From Blautia sp. MSJ-9 (GTDB taxonomy: Bacteria > Bacillota > Clostridia > Lachnospirales > Lachnospiraceae): a DNA stretch of 64,000 bases. A model generated the notes under the pieces. That model saw only the letters and a list, made by a program, of their open reading frames with translations. It was not told the DNA's origin and made no database searches. The translations under genes were made by a program, and so were the position numbers. Within the stretch, counting starts at the first letter, position 1. Each line of letters begins with the position of its first letter. The DNA lies in the NCBI RefSeq assembly GCF_018919065.1, contig NZ_JAHLQG010000012.1:1-64000 (forward strand), read 5' to 3'. Below, one piece after another: positions 16,361-27,330 of this stretch.

Positions 16361-17955
16361 CAGCCTAACCTCTCTCTGAACTCACTCGGTGTCACACCCT
16401 CATATTTCTTAAAGATCCTGCTGAAATAATTCGGGTCACTATATCCGGACTGTGCACATATCTCTTTGATAGACAGCTGAGAATCCTGCAAAAGCTCTCT
16501 GGCATTTTTCAGTCGTATTTCTGTCAGATGTTCAATAAAGTTCTTGCCCGTCTCCTGCTTAAATAATTTACTGAAATAATACGGACTGATATCCACTTCT
16601 CTTGAAACATCATCCAATGAAATATCCTTGCGGAAGTTTTCATCGATATATTCTTTCGCCCTGTCTATAACACTAACTGCCTCTTTCTCCTTAGAATCCT
16701 CCATCTTTGCACCGATTTCTCTTGTTTTGTCCAGAAACCAGTTTCTCAGACTTTCCATGTTCGGGCATGCCTGGAGTTCCCTGATATATCCGCGTCTGTC
16801 ATTAATATTATATTTCATGGTTCCTGCAAAGAAAGCCCTGCGTTCCGCATCCATTACCAGCTCCAGAATCTTAATCTCCACATCCTCTCTGGAAACGGCA
16901 GATTGTCCCTCCATCCATTCAAAAAATTCATTTGCACAGTTAAGAGCACCTGCTACATCCTTCTCCAGAATTCGTTTCTGATATCTGCTCTCCAAATCCC
17001 TTGGATATTCTCCCTCATATTTCTGTGCTACCGGCACATCCTCGATATGCACCACATGGCTGGTACTCTCTCTGAGCGCAACTACTGCCTCCTGGAAAGA
17101 TTCCTTTACGCTGCCCAGTTCTTTGACTCTTCCGATTCCACAACGAAACATACTGTCGATTCTGTTCTCAAATTTATGTACCATGTTTCTGGCCCTTGTA
17201 ACAATGGCAACTCTCTCCTCGTAATCCTCTTTCTCTTCTTCATATGGAACCAGAAGTACGATTCTGTTACCCATGATCGGACCTACCAGACATTCAAAGA
17301 AATCCTGAGCGATCTCGCGGAAAGTAGAGTAGAATTTATTTGCCCTGACACTTGCTCCTACTGCGTTGCTCAACACTCCATTCTCCAGAGAATCGCCAAA
17401 TTCTACAACCATCATGTAGCCATATTTCTGCTGAATATCCAGAAGCTGTGTATAATTATCCTGATACGTGACAAAATCATCCTGCAACAGAATATTATTG
17501 ATATAACCACTTTCTATCATAGGTACGACTGTCTCAAGTTTTTCTCTGATACGAAGATCATCACTTCTTTTTTGGCGCGTCTGGTCTACCTTTGCCATCA
17601 TTTTTGCACAGGTCTCCAGGATTACCTTTTTATTTACAGGTTTGGTAAGAAATTCCTGTACTCCCAGACTCAGCGCCTCTTTTGCATAATTGAATTTATC
17701 ATAGGCCGTTATGATCACAAAGGCTGCGGAACTGTTGAACTTCTTAATTTCTTTGATTGCCTGAATGCCACTGATTCCTGGCATCTGTATATCCATGAAG
17801 CAGATATCCGGCGGATATGCCTGTGCCATCTCCACCACGACTCTGCCTGACTTTGCACAGTGAATCTCACATTCATTTCCATATTCAGATTCAATGATTT
17901 TCTTTAACGACTCCAGCATGATACCTTCATCATCTGCTAACAAAATTCTGTACAT
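16360..17955 (-). CDS. YesN-type response regulator, AraC family
   Basis: 531 residues from the ATG at 17955, chosen for the GGGGAGA site in front of it. An N-terminal receiver (YRILLADDEG, phospho-acceptor in CFMDIQMPG, KPVNKK) is followed by a long middle region and a C-terminal AraC/XylS double helix-turn-helix (ISPYYFSKLFKQETG and SGYSDPNYFSRIFKKYEG). Such proteins, paired with YesM kinases, activate carbohydrate-uptake operons in Firmicutes. It lies 63 bases after the kinase and overlaps the binding lipoprotein by one base. The likely targets are the binding-protein/mmsA/mmsB promoter, which lacks a good -35, and its own operon. Confidence 0.9.
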   Translation of the reverse strand: MYRILLADDEGIMLESLKKIIESEYGNECEIHCAKSGRVVVEMAQAYPPDICFMDIQMPGISGIQAIKEIKKFNSSAAFVIITAYDKFNYAKEALSLGVQEFLTKPVNKKVILETCAKMMAKVDQTRQKRSDDLRIREKLETVVPMIESGYINNILLQDDFVTYQDNYTQLLDIQQKYGYMMVVEFGDSLENGVLSNAVGASVRANKFYSTFREIAQDFFECLVGPIMGNRIVLLVPYEEEKEDYEERVAIVTRARNMVHKFENRIDSMFRCGIGRVKELGSVKESFQEAVVALRESTSHVVHIEDVPVAQKYEGEYPRDLESRYQKRILEKDVAGALNCANEFFEWMEGQSAVSREDVEIKILELVMDAERRAFFAGTMKYNINDRRGYIRELQACPNMESLRNWFLDKTREIGAKMEDSKEKEAVSVIDRAKEYIDENFRKDISLDDVSREVDISPYYFSKLFKQETGKNFIEHLTEIRLKNARELLQDSQLSIKEICAQSGYSDPNYFSRIFKKYEGVTPSEFRERLG

Positions 17956-18018
17956 TGCTTCTCTCCCCAAAATTATATTTTCGCCATACATTCATGCAAG
18001 TATACCACCATTCTCCTA

Positions 18019-19491
18019 TCAGACCGGTATATAAATCACAACTTCTGTACCTTTATTTTCCCCGTCACTGTTGATTTCCACAAGCCCCGATTCTTCATAA
18101 TAAAGTTCCAGCCGGCTGATTACATTGTTCATACCGATTCCGGTGGAATCGCTCTGCTCATTACAGTGCTCTTTATTTCCGGACAGAACACTCTCTATCT
18201 GCTCCGGTGTCATTCCTTTTCCATTATCTTTCACACTGATTCGGATATAATCCGCATCTCCGGTAACTGTCAGGTGGATTTTCCCCTCCCACTCAATATC
18301 CCGGATTCCATGATTTACCGCATTCTCCACGACCGGCTGTAAAATCATACTTGGGACACGTACATTCTCCAGTGATTCATCTACATCTTTGTTGAAATGA
18401 ATATCCCCAGCAAACCGGACATTCAGAATGTAAATATAATTATCAACAGCTTCCAGTTCCTCTCCCAGAGTAGCATCCTCCTGTCCTTTCTTGACATTAT
18501 AGCGGAAAAAGTCTGCCATTTTTTCAACGAAGATTCCTGTCTGCTCCGCATCCTCCATCATAGCAAGCTGAGCACCAGCATTCAGAGAATTAAACAGGAA
18601 ATGTGGATTGATCTGTGACTGAAGATATTTTAGCTGAGCCTCTTTGAGGTGGTTTTCCATAAGAAGCTCTCTCTCCATCATCTGCTGCTCTTTCTCCATA
18701 CTTGCCTTCGTTCTTGTTATATACAGATCCAGATTCTCAACCATGGTGTTAAAAGCCCTTGTTACCATTCCAAGTTCATCCTGTGCATCTGTATCATGCA
18801 TTTTTACATGGAAATTTCCCTGACCTACCAGCTGTGCGGTCTCGGCCATATTTGAAAGAGGAACAAACATCTTTCTGGTCACCTGGAAAAGCAGAACCAT
18901 TCCGCCTGCTACGATTCCAAGCATAATGATCGTATTGCTGACTTCCAGATAGCGCATTACCGCACGCAACACAGAATATGTATTGGAATTCTCCTGAAAC
19001 ATCAGATTATTCAGTTCCTCGATGGAGGACTGTATGTAACTGTAAAGCTTTGTTGTCTCATCATATTTTCGCTTATACTTCTCCACATTCCTGCCTCGTT
19101 TGGCCGCAACAGTCTCGGCTGTGCAGTCCAGATAAGTCTCTGACATTTTTCTGATATTTCGTTCCAGCAGTTTCACAGAATCATCTATATTCTCCTCATT
19201 AAGCTTCTCAAGCTGATCTCTGTACTTCGCTTCATTCTGATAGTAGTCCAGAAGCGCCTGAGAACTTTTTACCTTAAGATAACTATACATATTATCCTGT
19301 ACTTTCTCAAAAATCTGTGAAAGCTCTGTAAGCTCTGTATTGCTGGCATAAACATTATCCATCCTCTGCATAGAATTATTGATTCGTGCATAGAAGAGCA
19401 TATTCATAGAAAAAAGAAGAATCGCGATCATTCCCACTTCTATAATGATCTTACTGACCAGAGAAAAATCTCTCCATCGTATCTGTTTCAT
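18019..19491 (-). CDS. YesM-type sensor histidine kinase
   Basis: 490 residues. A first membrane helix at about 14-32, an extracellular helical region of about 140 residues, and a second helix at about 185-205 are followed by a HAMP linker (LSNMAETAQLVGQGNFHV). A His_kinase domain with SQINPHFLFNSLNAG (phospho-acceptor His) and an ATPase domain with VVENAVNHGI and DNGKGMTPE complete it. It overlaps the upstream binding protein by 4 bases and is followed by its regulator. The extracellular part is too small to bind sugar by itself in an obvious way, so signalling through the neighbouring binding protein is likely. Confidence 0.9.
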   Translation of the reverse strand: MKQIRWRDFSLVSKIIIEVGMIAILLFSMNMLFYARINNSMQRMDNVYASNTELTELSQIFEKVQDNMYSYLKVKSSQALLDYYQNEAKYRDQLEKLNEENIDDSVKLLERNIRKMSETYLDCTAETVAAKRGRNVEKYKRKYDETTKLYSYIQSSIEELNNLMFQENSNTYSVLRAVMRYLEVSNTIIMLGIVAGGMVLLFQVTRKMFVPLSNMAETAQLVGQGNFHVKMHDTDAQDELGMVTRAFNTMVENLDLYITRTKASMEKEQQMMERELLMENHLKEAQLKYLQSQINPHFLFNSLNAGAQLAMMEDAEQTGIFVEKMADFFRYNVKKGQEDATLGEELEAVDNYIYILNVRFAGDIHFNKDVDESLENVRVPSMILQPVVENAVNHGIRDIEWEGKIHLTVTGDADYIRISVKDNGKGMTPEQIESVLSGNKEHCNEQSDSTGIGMNNVISRLELYYEESGLVEINSDGENKGTEVVIYIPV

Positions 19492-20507
19492 TTCGGCTGT
19501 GCCTCCCTTCTCATTGCACGTACTGCCTCTCTGTCCAGGAAGTTAATATCTACGTTGTAATAAGAATTCGTTCTTCCATCCTTCTGATATTCTGTAAGAG
19601 CTTCAATACTATATCTGCCAAGCTGTTCTGTATCCACGTCACAGGTAACTGAAATTACACCTTTTTCCACTGCTGTCAGAATATCATCGGAACTATAATA
19701 ACCTATGATCGTAACCTTTCCCGCAAGATTAAAGTCAAGGACTGCCTGACGTGCACATTCGGTAGTATCTTCATCCATGCATACCAGAATATCCGGCACT
19801 TTATCTTTCTGCTGAAAAATATCTGTGACTGCTTCTTCTGTCTCAAAAATTCCCGTTGAAAGCAGATTCTTTCCTGTTACCTGAATACTTTGTGAGTCAC
19901 CGGCTTTAGCCTGAGCTGCATTGCTGATCTGAGTATAGATCTGACTCTGATTCATATCGTCGATGTTCTTTTTCAACAGAATCAGGATACTTTCTGTATC
20001 TTTTGTCACATATTCTGCTACTTTTTCCCCATAGGCACTTCCCAGCTGATAATCACTCACACCGACGAAACTCTGGCGTTTACTGTGAACTGCGTCTCCC
20101 ATGACAGTGACAACAGGAATTCCTTTCTGAACCGCTTCGTTGATCTTTGCTTCCAGCCCCTGTTCTCCATTATATTGCAGAATAATTCCATCTACGCTGG
20201 AGGCGATGCTCATGTTCATATAATCCAGCTTTGTGTAGTCATTGTCATTGCTGCTTTCCTGAAGTTCAAGAATTGCATCGTTCTTCTTCGCCCATTCCTG
20301 CGCGCAGCCATAAACAGCCTGCCAGAATGAAGAGTCCGGACTATCTACGATCATGTCATATTTGTATCTGTATACTTCGCTGTTTGCTTCCTCCTGATTG
20401 CTTTTACCAGTCAGCCCTTCATAGTAGGATTCTCCCGTTATGTAAAAAACCACCAGAATGCCTGCCAACACAAGGAATATGATTAGATTTGTCTGTTTCT
20501 TTTTCAT
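19488..20507 (-). CDS. Membrane-anchored sugar-binding sensor protein
   Basis: 339 residues from the ATG at 20507, which has GGAG six bases upstream; ATG 20519 and TTG 20522 are alternatives with weaker sites. After a short basic start there is one hydrophobic helix (LIIFLVLAGILVVFYITG) with neither a lipobox nor a clear cleavage site, so it probably stays as an anchor. The rest is a type-1 periplasmic-binding fold (DSPDSSFWQAVYGCAQEW, VDGIILQYNGEQG, VTIIGYYSSDD) related to RbsB. It is the first gene of an operon with the YesM kinase (4-base overlap), the YesN regulator and a second binding lipoprotein. It likely serves as the sugar receptor for the kinase. Confidence 0.85.
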   Translation of the reverse strand: MKKKQTNLIIFLVLAGILVVFYITGESYYEGLTGKSNQEEANSEVYRYKYDMIVDSPDSSFWQAVYGCAQEWAKKNDAILELQESSNDNDYTKLDYMNMSIASSVDGIILQYNGEQGLEAKINEAVQKGIPVVTVMGDAVHSKRQSFVGVSDYQLGSAYGEKVAEYVTKDTESILILLKKNIDDMNQSQIYTQISNAAQAKAGDSQSIQVTGKNLLSTGIFETEEAVTDIFQQKDKVPDILVCMDEDTTECARQAVLDFNLAGKVTIIGYYSSDDILTAVEKGVISVTCDVDTEQLGRYSIEALTEYQKDGRTNSYYNVDINFLDREAVRAMRREAQPK

Positions 20508-20589
20508 TTCATTCTCCATCAACTATCTAAGTATATTTTTCTACAGCCGGTCATATCATTACCGGTCCTGTAAAAGCCAAACTGTATTT

Positions 20590-20635
20590 ATTATACAATA
20601 AATCGGTATGTTTTGCTTTCTTTTTTTCATATAAT
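20590..20635. promoter_or_regulatory. Divergent promoter region, -10 elements only
   Basis: A TATAAT at 20595-20590 on minus faces the sensor operon and a TATAAT at 20630-20635 on plus faces the deacetylase. No convincing -35 is spaced correctly for either, which would suit activator-dependent promoters. Both -10 boxes match the consensus exactly. Confidence 0.4.
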
Positions 20636-20679
20636 ACAGTGTATTGCCTACCATTTCCTAATTATTCAATGGAGAGATT

Positions 20680-21480
20680 ATGAAAATGATATCAAATAAA
20701 ATCGCTTCTAAAATTAAATACCGATGTCTTATCCCCTTATGTGTTCTTTTACTTTTTGCGTTCTTTTTCGCTGATACAGACAGACGCATCCAAACCCTCA
20801 CCACAATCGCAGGCCCCGGTATGCTTTCTCTGGTAAATCAGTCACTTACCTCTGCCGACCAGAATGCAGCCGCAGTTTCCAAATATTTTTCTCCGGAAGT
20901 CTCCAACACACTTCCGTCAAAAGAAGCTCCAAGAATCGCCCTTACCTTCGATGACGGGCCAAATTCCAAGTATACGCCCCTTCTCCTGGATGGTCTGAGA
21001 GAAAGAAAAGTTCATGCATCTTTTTTTCTGATTGGGGAAAATATTGAAGGGAATGAAGATATCCTTCAGCAGATGCGGCGCGATGGTCACCTGATTGGAA
21101 ATCACACCTGGGACCATGTACAACTTAATAAAATACCAACTCAGAAAGTTCGCATGGAAATTGAAAAAACAAATAATCGTATCTATGAAGCCACAGGTGT
21201 TTATCCCTCCTATGTGCGCCCTCCATTTGGTGCATGGCTCAAAGATATGGAGCTGTCTGTTACCATGCTTCCTGTTTTTTGGGATGTTGATACACTGGAC
21301 TGGAAGAGTCGGAATATAGGCTCCATACTTTCTATTGTAGAAAAAGAAGTTCGTGATGGTTCCATCATTCTCATGCATGATGGCTATCAGACTTCTGTTG
21401 ATGCGGCATTAAAAATCGTTGATCTGTTCTCCGAAAAAGGATATGTTTTTGTCACTGCCGACCAGCTGCTGGTTACCTGA
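20680..21480 (+). CDS. Polysaccharide deacetylase (NodB domain)
   Basis: 266 residues with an N-terminal membrane or signal helix (LIPLCVLLLFAFFFA) and a NodB domain from about residue 85. The metal and catalytic motifs are all present: TFDDGP (Asp-Asp), GNHTWDH (His-x3-His), RPPFG and LMHDGY near the end. The family removes N-acetyl or O-acetyl groups from peptidoglycan or chitin-like glycans outside the membrane. GGAGAG precedes the ATG by 6-7 bases. It heads the plus-strand block, but the next gene has its own promoter. A role in wall modification or lysozyme resistance is plausible; its substrate is not fixed by sequence. Confidence 0.88.
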   Translation: MKMISNKIASKIKYRCLIPLCVLLLFAFFFADTDRRIQTLTTIAGPGMLSLVNQSLTSADQNAAAVSKYFSPEVSNTLPSKEAPRIALTFDDGPNSKYTPLLLDGLRERKVHASFFLIGENIEGNEDILQQMRRDGHLIGNHTWDHVQLNKIPTQKVRMEIEKTNNRIYEATGVYPSYVRPPFGAWLKDMELSVTMLPVFWDVDTLDWKSRNIGSILSIVEKEVRDGSIILMHDGYQTSVDAALKIVDLFSEKGYVFVTADQLLVT

Positions 21481-21522
21481 TCATGTTTACATAATCAGGT
21501 ATTGTTGTTCCTGTAAAAAGGT

Positions 21523-21551
21523 TTGCTTTTTCCTAACTGATTCGTTATACT
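21523..21551 (+). promoter_or_regulatory. Promoter of the yesL-radical SAM unit
   Basis: TTGCTT (21523-21528) and TATACT (21546-21551) with a 17-base spacer, ahead of AAAGGAG and the ATG at 21594. A small inverted repeat ACCTGAT/ATCAGGT just upstream closes the deacetylase gene. Confidence 0.65.
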
Positions 21552-21593
21552 AACAGTAATTACATTATATGTACAAAAGGAGTAATCAAACGA

Positions 21594-22385
21594 ATGGACA
21601 AATTATTTAACATGGACAACAAGTTCTTCACCGTAATGGGACGTGTGGCTGACCTTATCATGCTCAATGTGGTCTGCCTGATCTGTTGTCTGCCAATCGT
21701 AACCATTGGAGCGTCACTGACTGCACTCCACTATGTCACACTGAAAATGACACGTAATGAAGAATCTTATATCATCCGAAGCTTCTTTAAATCTTTTAAA
21801 CAGAACTTCAAACAGGCAACGATCATCAATCTGATCATGCTTGTTATTGCAGCTATCCTCTATATGGATTTAAATATCGTACCAAACCTTGGCGGAACTA
21901 TGTCTCAGGTACTGTATATTCTTTTTATTGCTTTCGGTATTATATATCTGATGGTATTTTTGTACATCTACCCGGTACTTGCGAAATTTTATAATTCTAT
22001 AAAAAATACATTCCGCAATGCATTCCTGATGTCAATTCGCCATCTTCCATATACACTCCTGATGGCAGTCATCACACTTATACCTTTTGCAGTATTTTTT
22101 GTTCCGAATGTCCGCGCCCAGTCCCTGCTGTTTATGGTTCTGATCCTGTTTGGAATTTCACTGGAAGCATTTATCAACGGACATTTTCTGGTAAAGATTT
22201 TTGATAACTATATTACAGAAGATACAGATTCCGAAAACACTGATTCACTGGATACTTTTAGTTCAGTTGAATCTGCTGCTACACCTGGAGAAAACATTTC
22301 CACAGAATCTGTAACTGCAACAACAGAAAATTCAACTACTGACACAAACAAAACTCTTACTACGGGAGATACTCACACAGTATGA
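21594..22385 (+). CDS. YesL family (DUF624) membrane protein
   Basis: 263 residues. About five hydrophobic segments and the DUF624 opening (FFTVMGRVADLIMLNVVCLI, then LPIVTIGASLTALHYV) identify the YesL family. It is often found with carbohydrate uptake and YesM/YesN systems; its function is not established. The tail from about residue 215 is Ser/Thr/Glu-rich and low complexity, an addition not usual in the family. The stop overlaps the next gene's ATG (ATGA), so the two are coupled. Confidence 0.85.
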   Translation: MDKLFNMDNKFFTVMGRVADLIMLNVVCLICCLPIVTIGASLTALHYVTLKMTRNEESYIIRSFFKSFKQNFKQATIINLIMLVIAAILYMDLNIVPNLGGTMSQVLYILFIAFGIIYLMVFLYIYPVLAKFYNSIKNTFRNAFLMSIRHLPYTLLMAVITLIPFAVFFVPNVRAQSLLFMVLILFGISLEAFINGHFLVKIFDNYITEDTDSENTDSLDTFSSVESAATPGENISTESVTATTENSTTDTNKTLTTGDTHTV

Positions 22386-23329
22386 GAAAGTGGGGAGAAA
22401 AGCCATATCACTCCCTGGACTATATGCTCAGGGAACGGTTTGGTGAGAAAGTTTATAAAGTTACATTAAACGGTGGAATGTCCTGCCCTAACCGCGATGG
22501 CAAGATTGGAACCAGGGGCTGTATCTTCTGCAGTGCAGGAGGCAGCGGTGATTTCGCCGCAGATGCTGCTCTTTCCATCACCGACCAGATTGAAAGTCAG
22601 ATTGCTATTCTGTCACAGAAACGGCCGATTCACAAATATATCGCGTATTTTCAGGCGTATACAAACACCTATGCTCCTGTAGAATATCTGGAGAAAATTT
22701 TCACAGAAGCGATTACGCATCCGAAAGTCGTGGCTCTTTCTATCGGCACGCGTCCTGACTGTCTCAGCCCTGAGATTGTAGAACTCTTATCACGGCTTAA
22801 CAGACAGAAACCGGTATGGGTGGAACTTGGTCTCCAGACAATACATGAAACAACAGCTCAGTATATCCGCCGGGGATATCCGCTTTCTGTTTTCAATGAT
22901 GCTGTACAGCGCCTGCGAAAAGAAGGCATTGAAGTAATCGTCCATACAATTCTCGGACTGCCCGGAGAAAGTAATGAAGATATTCTTGCAACCATGGAAT
23001 ATCTGAATCAGATGGACATCCAGGGAATCAAGCTACAATTACTTCACGTGCTTCGCGGAACCGATCTGGCAGCTGATTATGAGGAAGGAATGTTTCAGAC
23101 TTATGAAAGAGATGAGTATCTGTCACTGCTTATCGAATGCCTGGAGCATTTACGCCCGGATATCGTCATCCACCGTATTACCGGAGATGGCCCTAAGGAT
23201 TTGCTGATCGCACCATTATGGGCAAGCCGGAAACGTGAAGTATTGAATCTCCTGCACCATCGGATGAAGGAACAACAGAGTTTTCAGGGCAGGCTATATA
23301 AAACCGCTCCAGACTCCAACAAACAGTAA
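22382..23329 (+). CDS. TIGR01212-type radical SAM protein (YhcC/YtqA)
   Basis: 315 residues. The iron-sulfur cysteines lie in GGMSCPNRDGKIGTRGCIFC, the spaced Cys-x-Cys-x2-Cys arrangement characteristic of this subfamily. The barrel follows with AYFQAYTNTYAP, SIGTRPDCL and WVELGLQT. Members are widespread; a role in RNA or metabolite modification has been discussed, but I do not assign a substrate. It overlaps the YesL stop by 4 bases. No extra cluster-binding domain is visible at the C terminus. Confidence 0.87.
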   Translation: MRKWGEKPYHSLDYMLRERFGEKVYKVTLNGGMSCPNRDGKIGTRGCIFCSAGGSGDFAADAALSITDQIESQIAILSQKRPIHKYIAYFQAYTNTYAPVEYLEKIFTEAITHPKVVALSIGTRPDCLSPEIVELLSRLNRQKPVWVELGLQTIHETTAQYIRRGYPLSVFNDAVQRLRKEGIEVIVHTILGLPGESNEDILATMEYLNQMDIQGIKLQLLHVLRGTDLAADYEEGMFQTYERDEYLSLLIECLEHLRPDIVIHRITGDGPKDLLIAPLWASRKREVLNLLHHRMKEQQSFQGRLYKTAPDSNKQ

Positions 23330-23389
23330 CTTTCGGGAAATTTTAGACAAGATATCAAATTCTCTGCAACTTTACAAAAGGAGGGAACT

Positions 23390-23902
23390 ATGTCAACACC
23401 ATTTACTATTTACAAACTGATCGTATTATATATGCTTCAGAACACTGATGATACGCTGACTAACTCACAAATCTCAGAATTTATTCTGGATCGGGAATAT
23501 ACAAATTATTTCCACCTCCAACAGGCAATCTCTGAGCTGGTGGAAGCAGAATTGATCACCATGGACACCCGTTCCAATACTTCCCATTATCGTATCACCG
23601 AAGATGGCAGAAAAACCCTCTCCTTTTTCCAGAAAGATGTCTCTCCTGAAATCAAACAGGAAGTCAGAGAATATCTGAAATCCACCGGATTCAAAGCCCA
23701 GGAACGCATCGTCACCCCGGCCGACTATTATATTACTAAGCATGGAACCTACTCAGTAAGATGTCAGCTTATCGAGAAAGGAAACTCCCTTATCGACTTA
23801 AACATCGCCGCCCCAAATCTCGAGGCCGCACAGTCGATTTGTAAGAAATGGTCTACGCACTATCAGGAAATATATGCAAAAATAATGGAGGAGCTTTTAT
23901 AG
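23390..23902 (+). CDS. DUF4364 family protein
   Basis: 170 residues. The N-terminal half looks like a winged helix (FTIYKLIVLYML, TNSQISEFIL, YFHLQQAISELVEAELI, YRITEDGRKTL), as in PadR-like regulators. The C-terminal half is alpha/beta with KHGTYSVRCQLIEKG. The family is found mainly in Clostridia and its role is unknown; a DNA-binding regulator is a reasonable inference. AAAGGAGG precedes the ATG by 7 bases. The last codons form the left arm of the terminator. Confidence 0.85.
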   Translation: MSTPFTIYKLIVLYMLQNTDDTLTNSQISEFILDREYTNYFHLQQAISELVEAELITMDTRSNTSHYRITEDGRKTLSFFQKDVSPEIKQEVREYLKSTGFKAQERIVTPADYYITKHGTYSVRCQLIEKGNSLIDLNIAAPNLEAAQSICKKWSTHYQEIYAKIMEELL

Positions 23903-23916
23903 AGCTCCTCCTTTTA
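23886..23916 (+). terminator. Terminator of the DUF4364 gene
   Basis: GGAGGAGCT pairs with AGCTCCTCC around a short loop containing the stop codon, followed by TTTTAATTT. It may also work for the convergent GH1 gene on the minus strand. Confidence 0.8.
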
Positions 23917-23927
23917 ATTTAATTCTT

Positions 23928-25376
<1,449 letters not shown>

Positions 25377-25392
25377 TTAAACAACAGTCTTT

Positions 25393-27282
25393 TTATACCA
25401 CTGTCAGAAATTTGTCCCCCGCATTAATTGCGGTATTTTCTTTTTCCATACATACTGCTTTAATGTAATCGGAAATATTTGTCACTACCATTGGTGTGAT
25501 CAGATTATATCCCTCTCCTTTAATTGCTTCCAGATCAAACTCAACAAGAAGAGTGCCTTTTTTTACTTTGTCCCCATCAGAAACATAAGATTTAAAATAT
25601 TTGCCTTTTAAATTTACAGTATCAAGTCCAATGTGAATAAGTACTTCTGCGCCACTATCCGTTACAAACATAATTCCATGCTTGCTGTCCATAATATTGG
25701 CAACCGTTCCATCAGCAGGTGCATAAACTTTTCCTTCTTCCGGTATGATAGCAGCTCCATCTCCCAGTACTTTTTCTGCAAATGTTTTATCAGGAACATC
25801 AGAAAGTGCCTTTACTGTTCCTGATACCGGTGCACAAAGTTCAATCTTTTCTACAAGTGGTTTCGTATTATTCTGCTGCGTTTTTTCTGCTTCCTTTGAC
25901 TCTGTTTTCTTTTCTTCCTGTTCAGGCTCAGCATCTTCAAATCCAAAAATAAATGTAAGAACAAAAGATGCTACAAATGATACAACAATCATAATAATTC
26001 CATAGAGCAGGTTACTCATTCCCTTTTCTCCAATAAATGCAGGAATAGCCATAATACAGTTCTGAGCAATATAAAGAGATACGTGAAGAAGCCCACCAAC
26101 AATTCCACCAATTCCAGCTGCAATAGCTGCGGCTACAACCGGACGTTTAAGTTTAAGTGTAACACCATAAAGTGCCGGCTCTGTAATTCCCATCAGTGCA
26201 GATACACCAGCTGCACTTGCCAGCTGCTTCATGTTCTCATCTTTTGATTTCACTGCTACTGCAAAAGAAGAACCAGACTGTGCAATATTAGAGCATACCT
26301 GTGAAACGAAGATCAAACTATCTGTTCCGCCTGTTGCGATTGCATTCAGTCCGATTGGCGTTAAAGCATGATGCATACCTGTCATAACGATAAATGGGAA
26401 AGTTGCTGCCAAAATACCAACGATAATAAATCCAAGTTTTGCAGATAAAAAGTTAATTGCTACTGCCAGTCCATTACCAATAATTGTTCCCAATGGTCCT
26501 ACTACGATCAGCGCGATCGGTGCACTGATAAGAATTACTAACGTAGGATTCAGAATCAATTTCACCATCTTCGGTGTAATACGGTCTACTAATAATTCAA
26601 TATAATGTGTAATCCATACCATCAGAATTACCGGAATAACTGAATAGGAATACGTTGCTTTTGTAATCGGCAATCCAAAAAGTGTAATAGCAGCATCTGA
26701 AGCTACCATACTGACAAATGCCGGACTTAGGTAAACACCTGCGATAAACAATGCCAATGATTGATTTACCCGGAAAACTTTAGCCGCATTTGCAGCAATC
26801 AGGAATGGCATAAAATAAAAGGTAACATCACCAATCATACTGATTACCTGATATGTACTGCTGGTATCAGTTACAAGATGGAATGTGGTAAGTAATGAAA
26901 GTACAACTTTGATCATACCAGCTGCTGTAAGAGCAGGAATCATCGGTGTCATACATCCGGTAATCGAATCAATAATTTTTGATACTACACTCTTAGAACT
27001 CTGAGACTCGGCTGCTGGCGCATCATCAGTCGGAACACCTTTGTTCTCCAGTGCCTTGTACATCTCATTTACTTCATTTCCGGCAATTACCTGAAACTGA
27101 TCTTCATGCCAGTTTACTCCGGAAATTCCTGAGACTTTCAAAATTTCTTTTTCATTGATCTTCGTTCTGTCCTTTACATAGAAACGAAGTCTTGTCATGC
27201 AGTGAAACAGACGGGTAATATTTTCTTTTCCGCCAAGCGCTGCAATAAGTGTGTCTGCAATTTCTGCATAGTCCTTTTTCAT
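25393..27282 (-). CDS. bglP: Beta-glucoside PTS permease, EIIBCA
   Basis: 629 residues in the order EIIB-EIIC-EIIA. EIIB (1-80) has the phosphocysteine in RLFHCMTRLRF. EIIC (about 105-460) has some ten membrane segments and GITEPALYGV, the substrate-site loop. A Glu/Lys/Gln linker leads to EIIA (about 485-629) with VLIHIGLDTVNLKG holding the active His. It brings in and phosphorylates beta-glucosides. The leader contains a RAT element bound by the LicT protein encoded upstream and a hairpin that covers the AAAGGAGG ribosome site. Confidence 0.92.
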   Translation of the reverse strand: MKKDYAEIADTLIAALGGKENITRLFHCMTRLRFYVKDRTKINEKEILKVSGISGVNWHEDQFQVIAGNEVNEMYKALENKGVPTDDAPAAESQSSKSVVSKIIDSITGCMTPMIPALTAAGMIKVVLSLLTTFHLVTDTSSTYQVISMIGDVTFYFMPFLIAANAAKVFRVNQSLALFIAGVYLSPAFVSMVASDAAITLFGLPITKATYSYSVIPVILMVWITHYIELLVDRITPKMVKLILNPTLVILISAPIALIVVGPLGTIIGNGLAVAINFLSAKLGFIIVGILAATFPFIVMTGMHHALTPIGLNAIATGGTDSLIFVSQVCSNIAQSGSSFAVAVKSKDENMKQLASAAGVSALMGITEPALYGVTLKLKRPVVAAAIAAGIGGIVGGLLHVSLYIAQNCIMAIPAFIGEKGMSNLLYGIIMIVVSFVASFVLTFIFGFEDAEPEQEEKKTESKEAEKTQQNNTKPLVEKIELCAPVSGTVKALSDVPDKTFAEKVLGDGAAIIPEEGKVYAPADGTVANIMDSKHGIMFVTDSGAEVLIHIGLDTVNLKGKYFKSYVSDGDKVKKGTLLVEFDLEAIKGEGYNLITPMVVTNISDYIKAVCMEKENTAINAGDKFLTVV

Positions 27283-27287
27283 TCTGG

Positions 27288-27330
27288 GACCTCCTTTAAT
27301 AATAAATATTAGAATTTATGATTAAAGGTC
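27288..27330 (-). promoter_or_regulatory. Hairpin sequestering the bglP ribosome site
   Basis: On the minus strand GACCTTTAAT (27330-27321) pairs with ATTAAAGG-a-GGTC (27300-27288), extended inside by ATAAAT/ATTTAT. The right arm contains the AAAGGAGG ribosome site of bglP, and there is no T run after it. The left arm overlaps the last bases of the RAT, so the two folds exclude one another. Confidence 0.7.

Noticed and set aside
16903..17850. 315-codon plus-strand frame opposite the YesN regulator
   Set aside because: It mirrors the codon use of the regulator gene, with no start signal or recognisable domain.
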